DNA from: Hydractinia symbiolongicarpus
Taxonomy: Eukaryota; Cnidaria; Hydrozoa; Anthoathecata; Hydractiniidae
Direction: 5' to 3'
Length of the DNA stretch: 64,000 nt
NCBI RefSeq assembly: GCF_029227915.1
Contig: NC_079883.1
Span: 6,510,001 to 6,574,000, forward strand
Shown in pieces: positions 30,201 through 42,200 of this stretch. How positions within the stretch are numbered: the first letter of the stretch is position 1; each line of letters begins with the position of its first letter. The notes below the pieces were generated by a model, which did no database searches, had not been told where the DNA came from, and saw only the letters and a program-made list of their open reading frames with translations. The position numbers and the translations under genes are program-made.

Positions 30201-33200
30201 AACTATGCTAAGTTAGAGTTTGAAAAATTAAATGAAACTAGGCTAACTAAGAGCCCTCAAAATAATGTTTGACACATGTTTTTTAAGGTAGTCCATGGCT
30301 CCTTTCGACCTTAAAAATCCAACATTAAGTCTCATGTTATATTCATTATTAGCATTAGATGACCTTAAAAATTCATTTTTAAGGTCATCTAATGCTGCTG
30401 CAGTGTTGCAAAAAAATATACTGTTGAGGTATATAATTTGAAAAATTTTAACTTGTACATGTAGTTGAGTATTAGAACGATGATCTGAACAGACTCTGAT
30501 CTTAGTCACACATTCAACATACCATGAACCTATAGTTTCCTCCGCCTCCTTATCCCCCAGGCGAAACCTCCTCCAAGTGAACTGGCATTCCCCTCAAGAA
30601 AAACCCAAATTAAACCCCTAAGTCTCATAGTTTCCTGCATTTTTCAGTCCCTTCCAACCCAACCCCAAGCAAAGTTTTTACCTGGCAATTGCCAGCTCTA
30701 GTCAAGCCAATGATCAACTTTCACTTGACTATATCTAAGTATTTTGTTTCACTCATTTAAGAAAGGTTGCTGCACCAAACCAGAAATCATGCCATATTGA
30801 AACTAAAGGTTAACTTTTAACTCACTGATTTAAGAGTCCTTTCTTATATTTACATTTTCTAAATTTTTTATTGTACGATCAATGTTCCCCCCATGCTAAC
30901 ATCCTCCCCAGGAAAACATTCCCCTTTAAAGGCAAAGTCAAAACTACCATCCCCAGACTTTAATTATGGCCAAATCCATTTCAACCCCAGCAGGCTGGAA
31001 GGATAAAACTATGCAACCCCCTTCACTTTCATACTGATATATTTCTAAATTGAGATTTCTGTTGTGTATCAATGTTTTCTATAAAAATTAGACAAAAAAA
31101 CAGATTAACAAGATTAACCTTTTATATTCCACATTTTAGTAACAAAATTAATCAATTCAAAAATTCAATATGACGTAATTATTAAAAAGAAGTGGTAATA
31201 ACAAAGATTGCCCCTTAACATAAAATTTTTCCATGATTTTTCTAGTACTGCATTGTGTGAGCTTCAACTTTTAATAGTATTTTCTTTTTCTTTAAATTTT
31301 TTAGACATGTTTGGAAATCATGCAGCTGTAATATGTAGCGAAAATATTTTTACTTTAAAATATTTTTGTCAGCAGCGTTTTATCCAGCAGAAAAGATGTT
31401 ACCCAAGAATCTTTCAAAATATACAAAAGCCTATTGTTTAAAAAATACATACAAATGAACAAAAAAAAATCTGCACACCCTTTTAGTTAGTTAACCCAAA
31501 GTCCATTTGAAAACAAAAATTGGTAAAAAAACATTAAGTTGTAAAAAGTTGGAGCTCGTTAAAGCCGATTTTTTCCTTGTTTATTATACATTTTTAATGG
31601 AAAAATTTCTGCTGACTCAGCAATTTAGAAAATAAGTCAAATAATTTTTAAACATGTTAAAGCCCATATTTTGGTGATATAGTAAAGAAAAACATAAAAC
31701 ACAAAGTAAATAATGCAGCTGTTTGGACTGCTAAAAAAGGCTTACTGCCAACTTAAAGTTTGTAATGCAAACTACTTGTGGAACAAAGAATTTTTTTTGG
31801 TAATTATGAAAAGTTAAAGGTAGCCAATCATTAAAAACATTACTTATTCCATAATTGTCAATGATACCTACAGTCATAACGATTTAAACCTGAAAATTGT
31901 ATGATAATTATTTTCAAAATCTTAAAGACCACTCAATAACAACTTGATTATGACATTCCCCAGGGTGTTTAATTATCATTTTGGTTCCATTGTGAAAAAA
32001 ATAACCAACAAAAGCCTATTCAAAGCCAACCTGTACATCCTAGCTAATCAACTAACATCTGACCAAGTTAGAAAATAAGATATAAGATATTAATAATAAA
32101 TCAAGATATCATCAACATGACCCCTTTTTAACAGCTGAACTTTTACTGGTGTAGAAGTGAACACTGTTAAGACACGGATGAAACAAGTTTGTATAATTGC
32201 ATTTAAAAGCACAACCGGCAATATATTGTTGGCAGGTCTATGATATTATTTTATTTTTATGCATTTTTAATGTCTTCTTATTGAGTTGTAACTAAAATCA
32301 AATTCTTACACTTTATTTAATGTCACATTTTGGTAATTTCTCCCCCAAAATGTTAAACAATTGCTAACCAATTACCATGGGGCAATTAAATGTTTGAAAA
32401 TTATTTCTGTGCTTGGCAAGTAATTGCTAAAATAACAAACAGTTTGTTAGGGATAAAGCCCTTGCAACTTTTACTTATAGTGGCACTTTGAAACTTTTGA
32501 CTCATTTTAAATGACACCTCACTTTCTATCGTCTTACCAGGTAAACAATAATGTAATAAATTTTAAGCGTTTTTCCCTAATTGGTTAAGCAACATTTGGA
32601 AAAAAGTGCAAAAAATTGTTTATAAAAAGAAGTGTAGACAGTTTACATGAACAGGAGGTGGTCATTAAGATCCTCTATGCATGGGTGCTGGTCAATAAGC
32701 ACCCATTAAATTGTTCTTTCTCCCTTTGTACCTATTGTCTATTTTTTGCATCAGTGTGTCAATTCTCTGAATCATCTTTAAGTACTATCTAGCCCTCTGA
32801 TTAAGGAATACCTTTGTACAATATGGCCCCAGTTATTTCTCTTAGGCCACATTCAGTAAGAAAAAAATTGACTAAACGGCATTAATTGGGGCAGGTTTTA
32901 AAGATGGCCATAACCATCAACTTGCCAATACTCTGCAGCTGGGAGGCTGCAACTTTTGTTTATGCGTAGGCATGGTAAATAGCGTTTAGAATGCACTAGT
33001 CACACTTTCTAATATGCCATAGTTATGTATTAATCCAAGATGGTCTTGTTGACTGCGGCAACAATTAGCACAGCTTAAGAGTTGGGATTAAATGAAATAA
33101 CCTAAGATTCCACTGTGAAAATTGACAAGTTAAAATTGTGTGAATCTAATATAGAAAAAGCTGAGATGACTACTTTGGGGATAGTGTTGTCTTTTAATTC

Positions 33201-36200
33201 ATTGAGGACCTGAGCAGTTTATGGTTAAAAAGGTTCTAAAATTAAATAGCTAAACGACCTTTTTTTCAAATGATTTTATTTTAATAAAACCTATAGAAGT
33301 AATTGTTTTTTATTTGTGCTGATCCAAATAAGAGCCTTATTTGAATCAGCACAAAGAGTGCTTATTTACAAATTTTTTTCCCAACCCCGGGACGCTTATT
33401 CTACAGGGGCGCTTATTGGACACTTGTGATTCTCTTTTTTTTTCAAGAACAAGTTGCAAGAATTTTAGAAATGGAAATATATTTCTAAGATTTATTAGAA
33501 AGGAGTAATGGGGTTCTTACATGCAGTTTTTATTTTTCAAAAGATTTTACTTTACAGACTCCTCGTAAAAATTAGTTAATATTAGGAAAGGGATATTTCC
33601 TCAATTAAAAGATGTCAGAATTTCAAAATTTCTCTATCTGTATTGTTGTTTTATCTGCCCATACATACTGAAATATCCCATGTTCTTGTTTTTGTCGACC
33701 GTTTATGGTAGCTCTTCTTTTATTTTTTTCAGGTATCTTGCTACAACTCACTTTGAAGCTACACATGCCCGGAGTGCTTTTCCATGTTTTGATGAACCAG
33801 CTATGAAGGCTAATTTTTCAATAGCGATGGTGCGTGAAGGTCAACACACTGCGTTGTCTAACATGCCTCGTGCAAATACAGTAAGTGCTTTTAAGTTTTT
33901 TTGTGTTTTTAATGTGGAAAATCTATCTGTTAGTGGTCTAGTGGGGGATAGTGTGCAAGAGTTTTATGTATACGTATTGTTTAAAGGTGTAATTTCTTTC
34001 TTAGGAATAGTTAATATGACATTTTCTCTCTTTTGTTTTATAAGTTTGATATTTCCCTTGGGTTAATTAAAGGAGGGGCCATTTAAATCAGAGAGCTTAC
34101 TAACATTTTAATAATTCAAGAAACACACAGCTTTATTTTCATCAAATTTTTGATTTTGTACCATTGGAAAGGTTATAATTTGTAGGATATATATTTAAAC
34201 AGAGAATTCCATCAGAAAAATATATATTGCCATAAGAAGAAAATTAACCACCATTAACCACACTCGAAAAGTAGCAATTTTAAAGCCTATAGTTCACATC
34301 TATGAAGCAGACACAAAAGCAAGTGAAGTTAGAATGTGCATTAATGCTGAAGTGAAGCATGTAGCAAAACATGAAGCAAGCCCTTAACACGAATAACTCA
34401 GAAGAAACTTTGTCAAATTTTATATTTTTCCTTTATGTTATCCTTTTTATGTCAAACAAAGAGAATTGTTTAGTAGTAAAGAAAAACCTGATATTTATCA
34501 CACTTAAGTTGTCCTCAAATTTTAATCGATTGTGTTAGTATCGATACTCTTTGTTTTCGAGGTATGTGTATGCCCCATGCTTTGAATTGTTCGGATATCT
34601 GCTTGATGTAATTGGTATGGTAATATCAAAAAAGATGTGCATATACAGAAGGCTATATCTGTGTCCAAATTTGCAGCACCTAACCATTGAGTTTTCTTGG
34701 TTTCACATTGTTATCAACAAATAGTAACTTCATCATTGAAACATGCTTAGTTGATTCTTTAACAGATATTTTTAAATTTTTCTTTTACACCATCTTCTCC
34801 AGCTAACCTTTTTTTGAGCGATCCTTAAAATACATATTTGATTTTCGCATGCCTGGACAGCTGTTTTAAGTGCATCTCATTAAATTCCCTGTTTTTAAAT
34901 ATAAATTGTAAATAAAACAAATAAAGAACAGGGAAAATATCGGTTACAAATCAGTTTTTTCTATGTTTATTTCAAAAAGAAATTAATTTGTGTACAAACA
35001 TTAAATCTCGACATCTTGCTTGTACACATTTTTAGGTTATGAGTATAGAACAAAACGTTTAAGAATATTATTATTTTAGACATACTAAGCTCTCCAATGT
35101 TGTTAAAATATTATCAAAAAAGTAAAAAAAAAGTCAATAGAGTAGCACAAAAAAGCAAAATTTTAATATAAGTTTGGAGCTAAACCTTACAAAGCAAAAA
35201 CGACATACATTTTAGTACACAGGTGGAGAGGATTTGAATGGTGCTATTTTTATGCAATACATTAAACTTATGAGTCTGAAACTCAAAATTTATTAATTAA
35301 TAAATTCAATTTTAGACAACAAGTACCCTTTTGGTCAAAAAAGTGTAGAATTGAATCAAATCTGTACAATATTAGCAAATATAATGCAACCTTAAGAATT
35401 AACATTGTCACGTGGAAATGATGAATATACTCATTTCCCTTGATGTAATTTACTAATGTACAGCTTCACCAGCTTTTATAATAAAAAAATTAATGAACAT
35501 CAGCCTCTCCAGGAGAGCCTTAAGATGTTTTTTTCTAGACACATTCTAAAAAGTTTTTTTGTTGCTTTTGGTCAGTGTAATGGCATCACACGATCCTGCA
35601 CCTTCAAATAATTATGAATAAATGTGAAAAACAGTTTTGTGTACAAAAGAATTTGCAAAGGTTTTTAAGCAGGTTAAAGGTGGTCTATTTCTTTTTTAAA
35701 AACATGCCTGTCAAAATTTTTTGTGAGAAGTTTTTACCTTTAAGATAGTAAATATTTGTTTGAGCAATTTTAATATATCAGGTAAAGTACTAAAACTTTT
35801 AGTTTAATCAACTTTGCTAAATGACATTGATCACTCACAATGTGAATTATAATGTAGTCTAAAAACGAACCTCCCAACATTTGGGAGGTTCGTTTTTCTA
35901 AAACTGAGTGCAAAAACATGTTACAGGCAGTTCGTTCCTCTTTTTTGTTTGTGCTCTGTGTGTTAATTAATGACTTTTGCTCAAGGTTTTTGGGTTTACT
36001 TGCGTTTTGGGTTATCTTCATTCCTGTTTCTGTAGACTTGAAGTCCATCTACCATTAACATTACACCATGAAATATAATATAAATAAAGGGGCTAAATGA
36101 TGTTAAAATGTTTTGGTGTAGAGGTTATGGTTACCTGACTGATACAAAAAAATTGTTAGTATGAAAAAATGCGATGATTTGATTGGTTATGGCATATTTT

Positions 36201-39200
36201 AACAGGGCTTTTGTATGGAACCCTAATAATCAGTTTGGGAAGCCATTATTAAAGTGGTGCCATAAAAACCTAAACAAATATAAAACAGATTTTCATGGCA
36301 CACAAAAAATATAAAAGCGGCTTCACATAAAAAAATCATTCAAATTTGTTTTGTAAACTTTGAAAAGTTTAAATAGAACATTTGTGAATTCCAAAATTAT
36401 CGAAATCGAGCATGTGTTTTTTACTTTCTTGGTGTTTTGGCTGAGACTTTGCAAGCCCGATCTGTACTTTCGACCTCTAGCTTTGTATATTACAACATCA
36501 AAATCAGTCGGTATCCATCTATGAATAAAACCCTTGATATAAAGCTTTTTTTGTTTAGAAACAAAGAAAGAGTGATGGACTTCATGTTGATTACTTCAAA
36601 GAAAGTGTTAAAATGAGTACATATTTGGTTGCATTTATTGTTTGTGATTATGGCGCAACAACACGAACTACAAAGAACAATGTTACGGTAAACTTATATT
36701 ATTACATACTTGAATGAATATGTACTGTCTTCATAAGTTCGTGCTAGAAACATGAGTAAACTATTTTGTATGAAAAAGTTATTATTAATAAATGATTTTT
36801 CCCTGTTGGCCAAAGAAAAAATTAGCTTCATTTTTTTACACACGTTCATTCAAGTGGTCAGTTGATAGGTAATCTAATCGTGAAAAAAAACTCACTTTGT
36901 CTTTACGGCATAAAAATATAATTAATGATTTACAACTTAATTTAAGCTCTACAAATCTCATGAAGTGCAATTTTTTTTTCAATCTACCTTTTTTTCTAAA
37001 TTTGTTAATACTTGTAATTAGTTCTTCAGATTCGACCACTCATAATTTAATTTACAATTCTCTTACAACCTAGAACACACGGTCATGACAATACTACTCC
37101 CAGAAACTAAATACTTTTCTTATCAGACCTCAAAACAGTTGCACTCTTCATTTATTAAAAAAAATGTGAGTAGGTGATTTGGATAGTGATTGCCTTTGGA
37201 AACCACAATCATGAACTAAATATGAACCAGATTTTGCGAGCTTCGCTAGCCACGACATGGGTTATTTTGTTTTGAGGGCGCGTTAGAGAATGCTACTAGC
37301 GAATTTCACCTGCTCTCTACCTCCTGCTCTTTACCTGCTTTATGTGTGCGCAAAAAAGAGAGTCTGCAGCTTGCTGTCTGCAGACTAGTGACCATTTCAC
37401 CCTGTTGTCTGCGTTTGAAAAATGACGAATCCATGATTGTATCTAAATAACAGTCTAGAAATACAATGTAGAGTAAGCTAAAAGAAAAATGCATGCCTTG
37501 GCATTGAAATTAGAACCTTATTTTTAAGCCTAATTTGCAGACAGTAATCCTGTCTTTTTTCATTGCCATCTTTTTGGTTTTTTTTATATCTTTCATCGAA
37601 ATTCAAAAACAATCCTTAAACTGCTCTTTAATTTGTTGCATATTCTCAAAATTTGAACAAATGTTATAAAACCTGAGAATGAGTTCTAAAAAATTGATTT
37701 GAAAATAATTTTAACATGATAATGTGAAAGAAGGCCATAAAGAATTTATTATGTATGTTGCTAAAATGATAATTGAAAATATTTATAAGGTCGTTACAAC
37801 TTTATGCTAACAAAAATAGTAAGAAGAATAGAAATAAAAATCGTTTTTTTTTGTTTTGTTTTTTGAAGTTTTACAATAAAGATAATAGCTCTAATATCAT
37901 TATGTTTAACTTCACTGTATATTCACTCAAAGATTGATAGCAGGAAATTGTTCAGATACGTTATTCATGAGTTCGTTTAATTCTTGACATTCTTTTCCAC
38001 AGGTGAACGCATTTGATGTGTCATCTGCACTTTTCTTCGTGTAATCCGTCTCCTTTAACATTCCTTTAAGATTTTCATATAGCTGTTTCATCTCTTGACA
38101 TTTTTCATCGCATATAAGTTCAGTTCTTGTTTGAAGAGCTTTATTCAATGTTCTGTCATTTCTATTCAAATTCTCTTTCAAGTCATTGACAGTTGAGTAT
38201 TCGTCAAATAGTCCATTCTCATCGTAAGACTCTTTGTTTAATACTGGTAACCCATACGCCAAAACTCCTACACAGAGAAGGGTAAAAACTTTCACTGTTG
38301 TGTTTCTCATGTTGGCAGCCAATATTTCTGATTTCAATTTTCTTTCACGTTACTCTGATTGGTATTTATGTGCTAAGGTTGATTGTGCTCTTCCTGATTT
38401 CTTTTATTGAACGAAACTAAGTTTTTATATCTCGTTAGAAGTTTACAATAGAACTGAAGTATGTAGGTTTATTTCACTTTCTTGAATAAGATCACATGTG
38501 GGCATTTGTTGCATCCTGTCGCTTTTGTTGAAAGTGATTTAAAGTTCTATTGTCTTGAAATGTTTTTTTATTTATGTTTTTCACGCATGATTTTGAAAAC
38601 GGTTAATATTTAAAATATGTTGCACTCTACAGAATAAAAAAGAAGTGAAAATTTCTCAGGTATAAGTTGTAGTAAAGATTTTTTTTTCTTTTTTATTTTT
38701 AAGGATTATGAAAATTATTTATTCACTCACACAACTAAAACTTATTTGTCTTATTAGCATCTCAAATCTGGAGTGAATCCTATTACACACAGCTGTAGCA
38801 TCAGCGAAATATTTCTCAACCGTCATGGATATGAAAAATGCTACGGAAAAAGATACATTTCTTCTAAATCGACAGGCGCCAAAAATCTTAGAATTTCCCC
38901 TCCTGACCGAATACACCATCTCGTAAAACGAATCTCTGCTGCAGCCTTGCACGATTTATAACCCTAACATGACAAACACTTAACTATTGAGGCTGTGTAT
39001 ATTCATCAAAACAGTCTTTCATCACTCTTCTCAGCTTCAATGTTTGTGATAAGCTTCTGAACCTTTCACCAGGACGTACACATGCATTACGCTTCAGTTT
39101 TAATTGTAACCATTAAACATGTTTGCTAATTCACGTACAAACTTGACAGGAACGTCTTGCAATGGGAATCTTTTGTTGACATTTAACATTTTGTCTTTAT

Positions 39201-42200
39201 TTAAAAAAGATGGATTTCTTTTGAAGCGCAGGTGCACGTGTTTGCAGACAAATTTCTATAAGACGTTTTGCTTTAATTGATGTGTTATTACACATGGTGG
39301 TGTCGGTAAAGACAGTATGTGTTAATCTTCTTTGAAAAACTTTGAAAGGGAACCCAACACAATAAATTTTTCCATCATGATATTCAATTGGTCAGCTGAA
39401 ATGTTTATTAATTTTTTTACCTATTATATACTTTGGCGTCTAGCCACAGTAAAACAAAATTTGAATCTTTTTAAAAAACGTAAATGATTAAGATAACGAC
39501 TATAATTAGGACAAGTTAGGTCTTGTTTGTAAAATATTTGTTTAGATTTAAAGCGGAAAAATGAAGCATTGCTTTATTTTGTTGGAGCTGTCAGCTCATA
39601 TTAAGGTGTTTTTAAAAAATGGTTGTAAAATTACGTCAATACCATCTGCTCAAATCAGAAACCATTTTTGGGAAACCAACGTGTTATGAGATTGTTTTGG
39701 AAACTACAATAAGAAACGATAGGATGAGAAAAGATAATCCTTAATGGTATCTCTCGAAGCTTGATAACATTTAAACTCCACCTTTTTCTATTTCTGATAC
39801 AGGATTAAAAGCGAACTGACTTTTTAAAATGCTTAGCCAACATTTTGCAGGTCAAGATACTTGTTTCAAAATGAGGCAGTTAAAAAAGGTTACGAGCGGT
39901 TATCAAAATATAGATGTAACGTGAGACAAAAAATTATACCAAGTAACATCGTAAACAATACTGCTGCCTGTTATTTACCATATATGTGGATATTGTAAAA
40001 CAAATTTTCCCTCTCTTTCTTACATAACTATCATTATATTCTCCAGCAATAAAAATTACAAAAAAAATCAGAAAGTGGGATAAGTAGAGGGGTATTTGTT
40101 TTCTTTTGTAAGATGTTAAATTGCTTCACGTTCTCCTGGCGTAAAGTATATTTACAGAATGTACATGCCAATCTATAAAAACAAAATTAATATGAACTAA
40201 ATCTTTACTCAGAAATAAATAGAAAAAGAAAGTGGATAACGTACTGTTAAAATTAAATCTCCTCTAAAATTATCTCTGTCATATGAACACGCCTAGCCTT
40301 GGCCAATAGCTTAGCAAAGGGTGTAAAAATGATACACAAGCCAACATAACGCCAACAAATTCCTCTGCTCTGGCATCATATAAGATTTAAGGCATGATAA
40401 GGTTATTTTTTTAAAGACCTGAATCCCAGCACGTGTTTAGTGTAAAATAAGAACATTCAGCTTCTCCAAGAACTTCTCTCCTTTAGTACTTATTGTAAAG
40501 TGTAGAATCAGTGATGACAACTTTTTCTTATAGTTGCTTACTTAGATTGCAGAAAATTCAGCTGTGCTATTTTCGTTGAATTCTTCCTACATTACTACAT
40601 CAATATTTTAGGTGAAAGTTTGGGCACCAAAAGAACAAATAGATCAAACAGTATTTGCTGCAGATACTGCTGTAAAAGTGCTTGATTACTACGATGAGTT
40701 CTTTCAAGTTAAATTCCCTTTGCCCAAACAAGGTAGCATTCTATGCACGTTGTATTTCCTTTCGTAGTTAGTATCAACTGGGTGATTTTTCATCATTAAT
40801 TTGAATTTTATATTTAGATCTTATTGCCATCCCAGATTTTGCTGCCGGTGAGTGTGACTATATGTGATGACGCAATCACTCATATTTGCTGGCGTAATTT
40901 AATAGTTTCCACCGAGTGACTGGTTTATATTATAAGCGACTGAATTATCATTTCGTATATGTAACCTGTTCTGCAATAAATATTAACGTTTAGGTGCTAT
41001 GGAGAACTGGGGATTAATCACATACCGATTGACATCCATTCTGTACGATGAGAAGGAATCAAGCTCTGCTAATAAACAATGGGTGGCTGTTGTGATTGCG
41101 CATGAACTTGCGCATCAGGTTAGTTTGTGTTTTGTTGATCATGTACTCCACTAATTAACACTTGTATGTATAATATACTTAAACTTTTTTTTTCATTAGT
41201 GGTTTGGCAACTTAGTCACAATGAAATGGTGGAATGATTTATGGTTGAACGAAGGTTTTGCTGCATTTGTTGAGTTTATTGGTGCGAATGTCACCAATGC
41301 AGGCTGGCAGATGATGGATCAGTTTATTGTTGATGACACTCAGTCATCGTTAACATTAGATTCGCACGCTAACTCTCATCCAATTTCTGTACCTGTTCAC
41401 GATCCTGCTGCTATTAATGAGATCTTTGATACCATTTCCTACGATAAGGTTTATTGTAATTCTGTTCTCAGTTACAATCGTTGCACATTCTGTGTTTTCA
41501 TAGCATCTAAGAAAAAGCCGAAATCCCAACTTTCTCCCTCATCATGTCGTAACACGATTCTTGCAATTTTAGGGAGCTTCCATTATTCGCATGATGAAGA
41601 AATTTATTGGCAGCAAAGCCTTCCACACGGGACTAACAGTAAGGTTTTTAATACCTTCATACATGCTTAGTTTTGTGTTAATTAGTGCGAGTAAGCAGTA
41701 CGATTGATGAGATGTTTTTTACGTAGAATTACTTGAAGAAATATCAATACAACAACGCAGTTAGTGATGATTTGTGGGGTTGTTTGACCAAGGTTAGTTG
41801 ATGGCCTAACTTTTCAAGTCAATAAAAGCAGCAATATTATAACACTAGACGTTTTTGTCTGTGTAAAACAACTTTCAGCGTGAACCTATATTTTCTCATT
41901 TGCGTAATTCTACCTCGCGCATTGCATTAACTTTCTGTATTCGTGAAAGTTTGTGCTTCTACCTTATAAATTGGGATATTTTTTAATAGGCACAAAATGA
42001 GAATGATCCTAAACATAAAATCGATGTTAAATCTGTCATGGACACATGGACATTGCAAATGGGATATCCTGTCATTACTGTGAAGAGAAACAAGAAAGAA
42101 AAATATGCCATCTTAACTCAAAAACATTTTCTCATTGATGTTGATACGAAGATTCAAAAGTCAGTCTACGAGTGAGTGTTATTGTTTCTCCATCTTCAAT

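Noticed and set aside
30351-35897. Hairpins as microRNA precursors
   Set aside because: Arms of 17-21 bp with 3-4 base loops are shorter than animal pre-miRNAs, and perfect pairing is more typical of transposon relics.
38308-38337. Nine-codon N-terminal extension of the nested secreted ORF
   Set aside because: The upstream codon is TTG, not ATG; the ATG at 38310 has a better context and puts the signal peptide at the very N-terminus.
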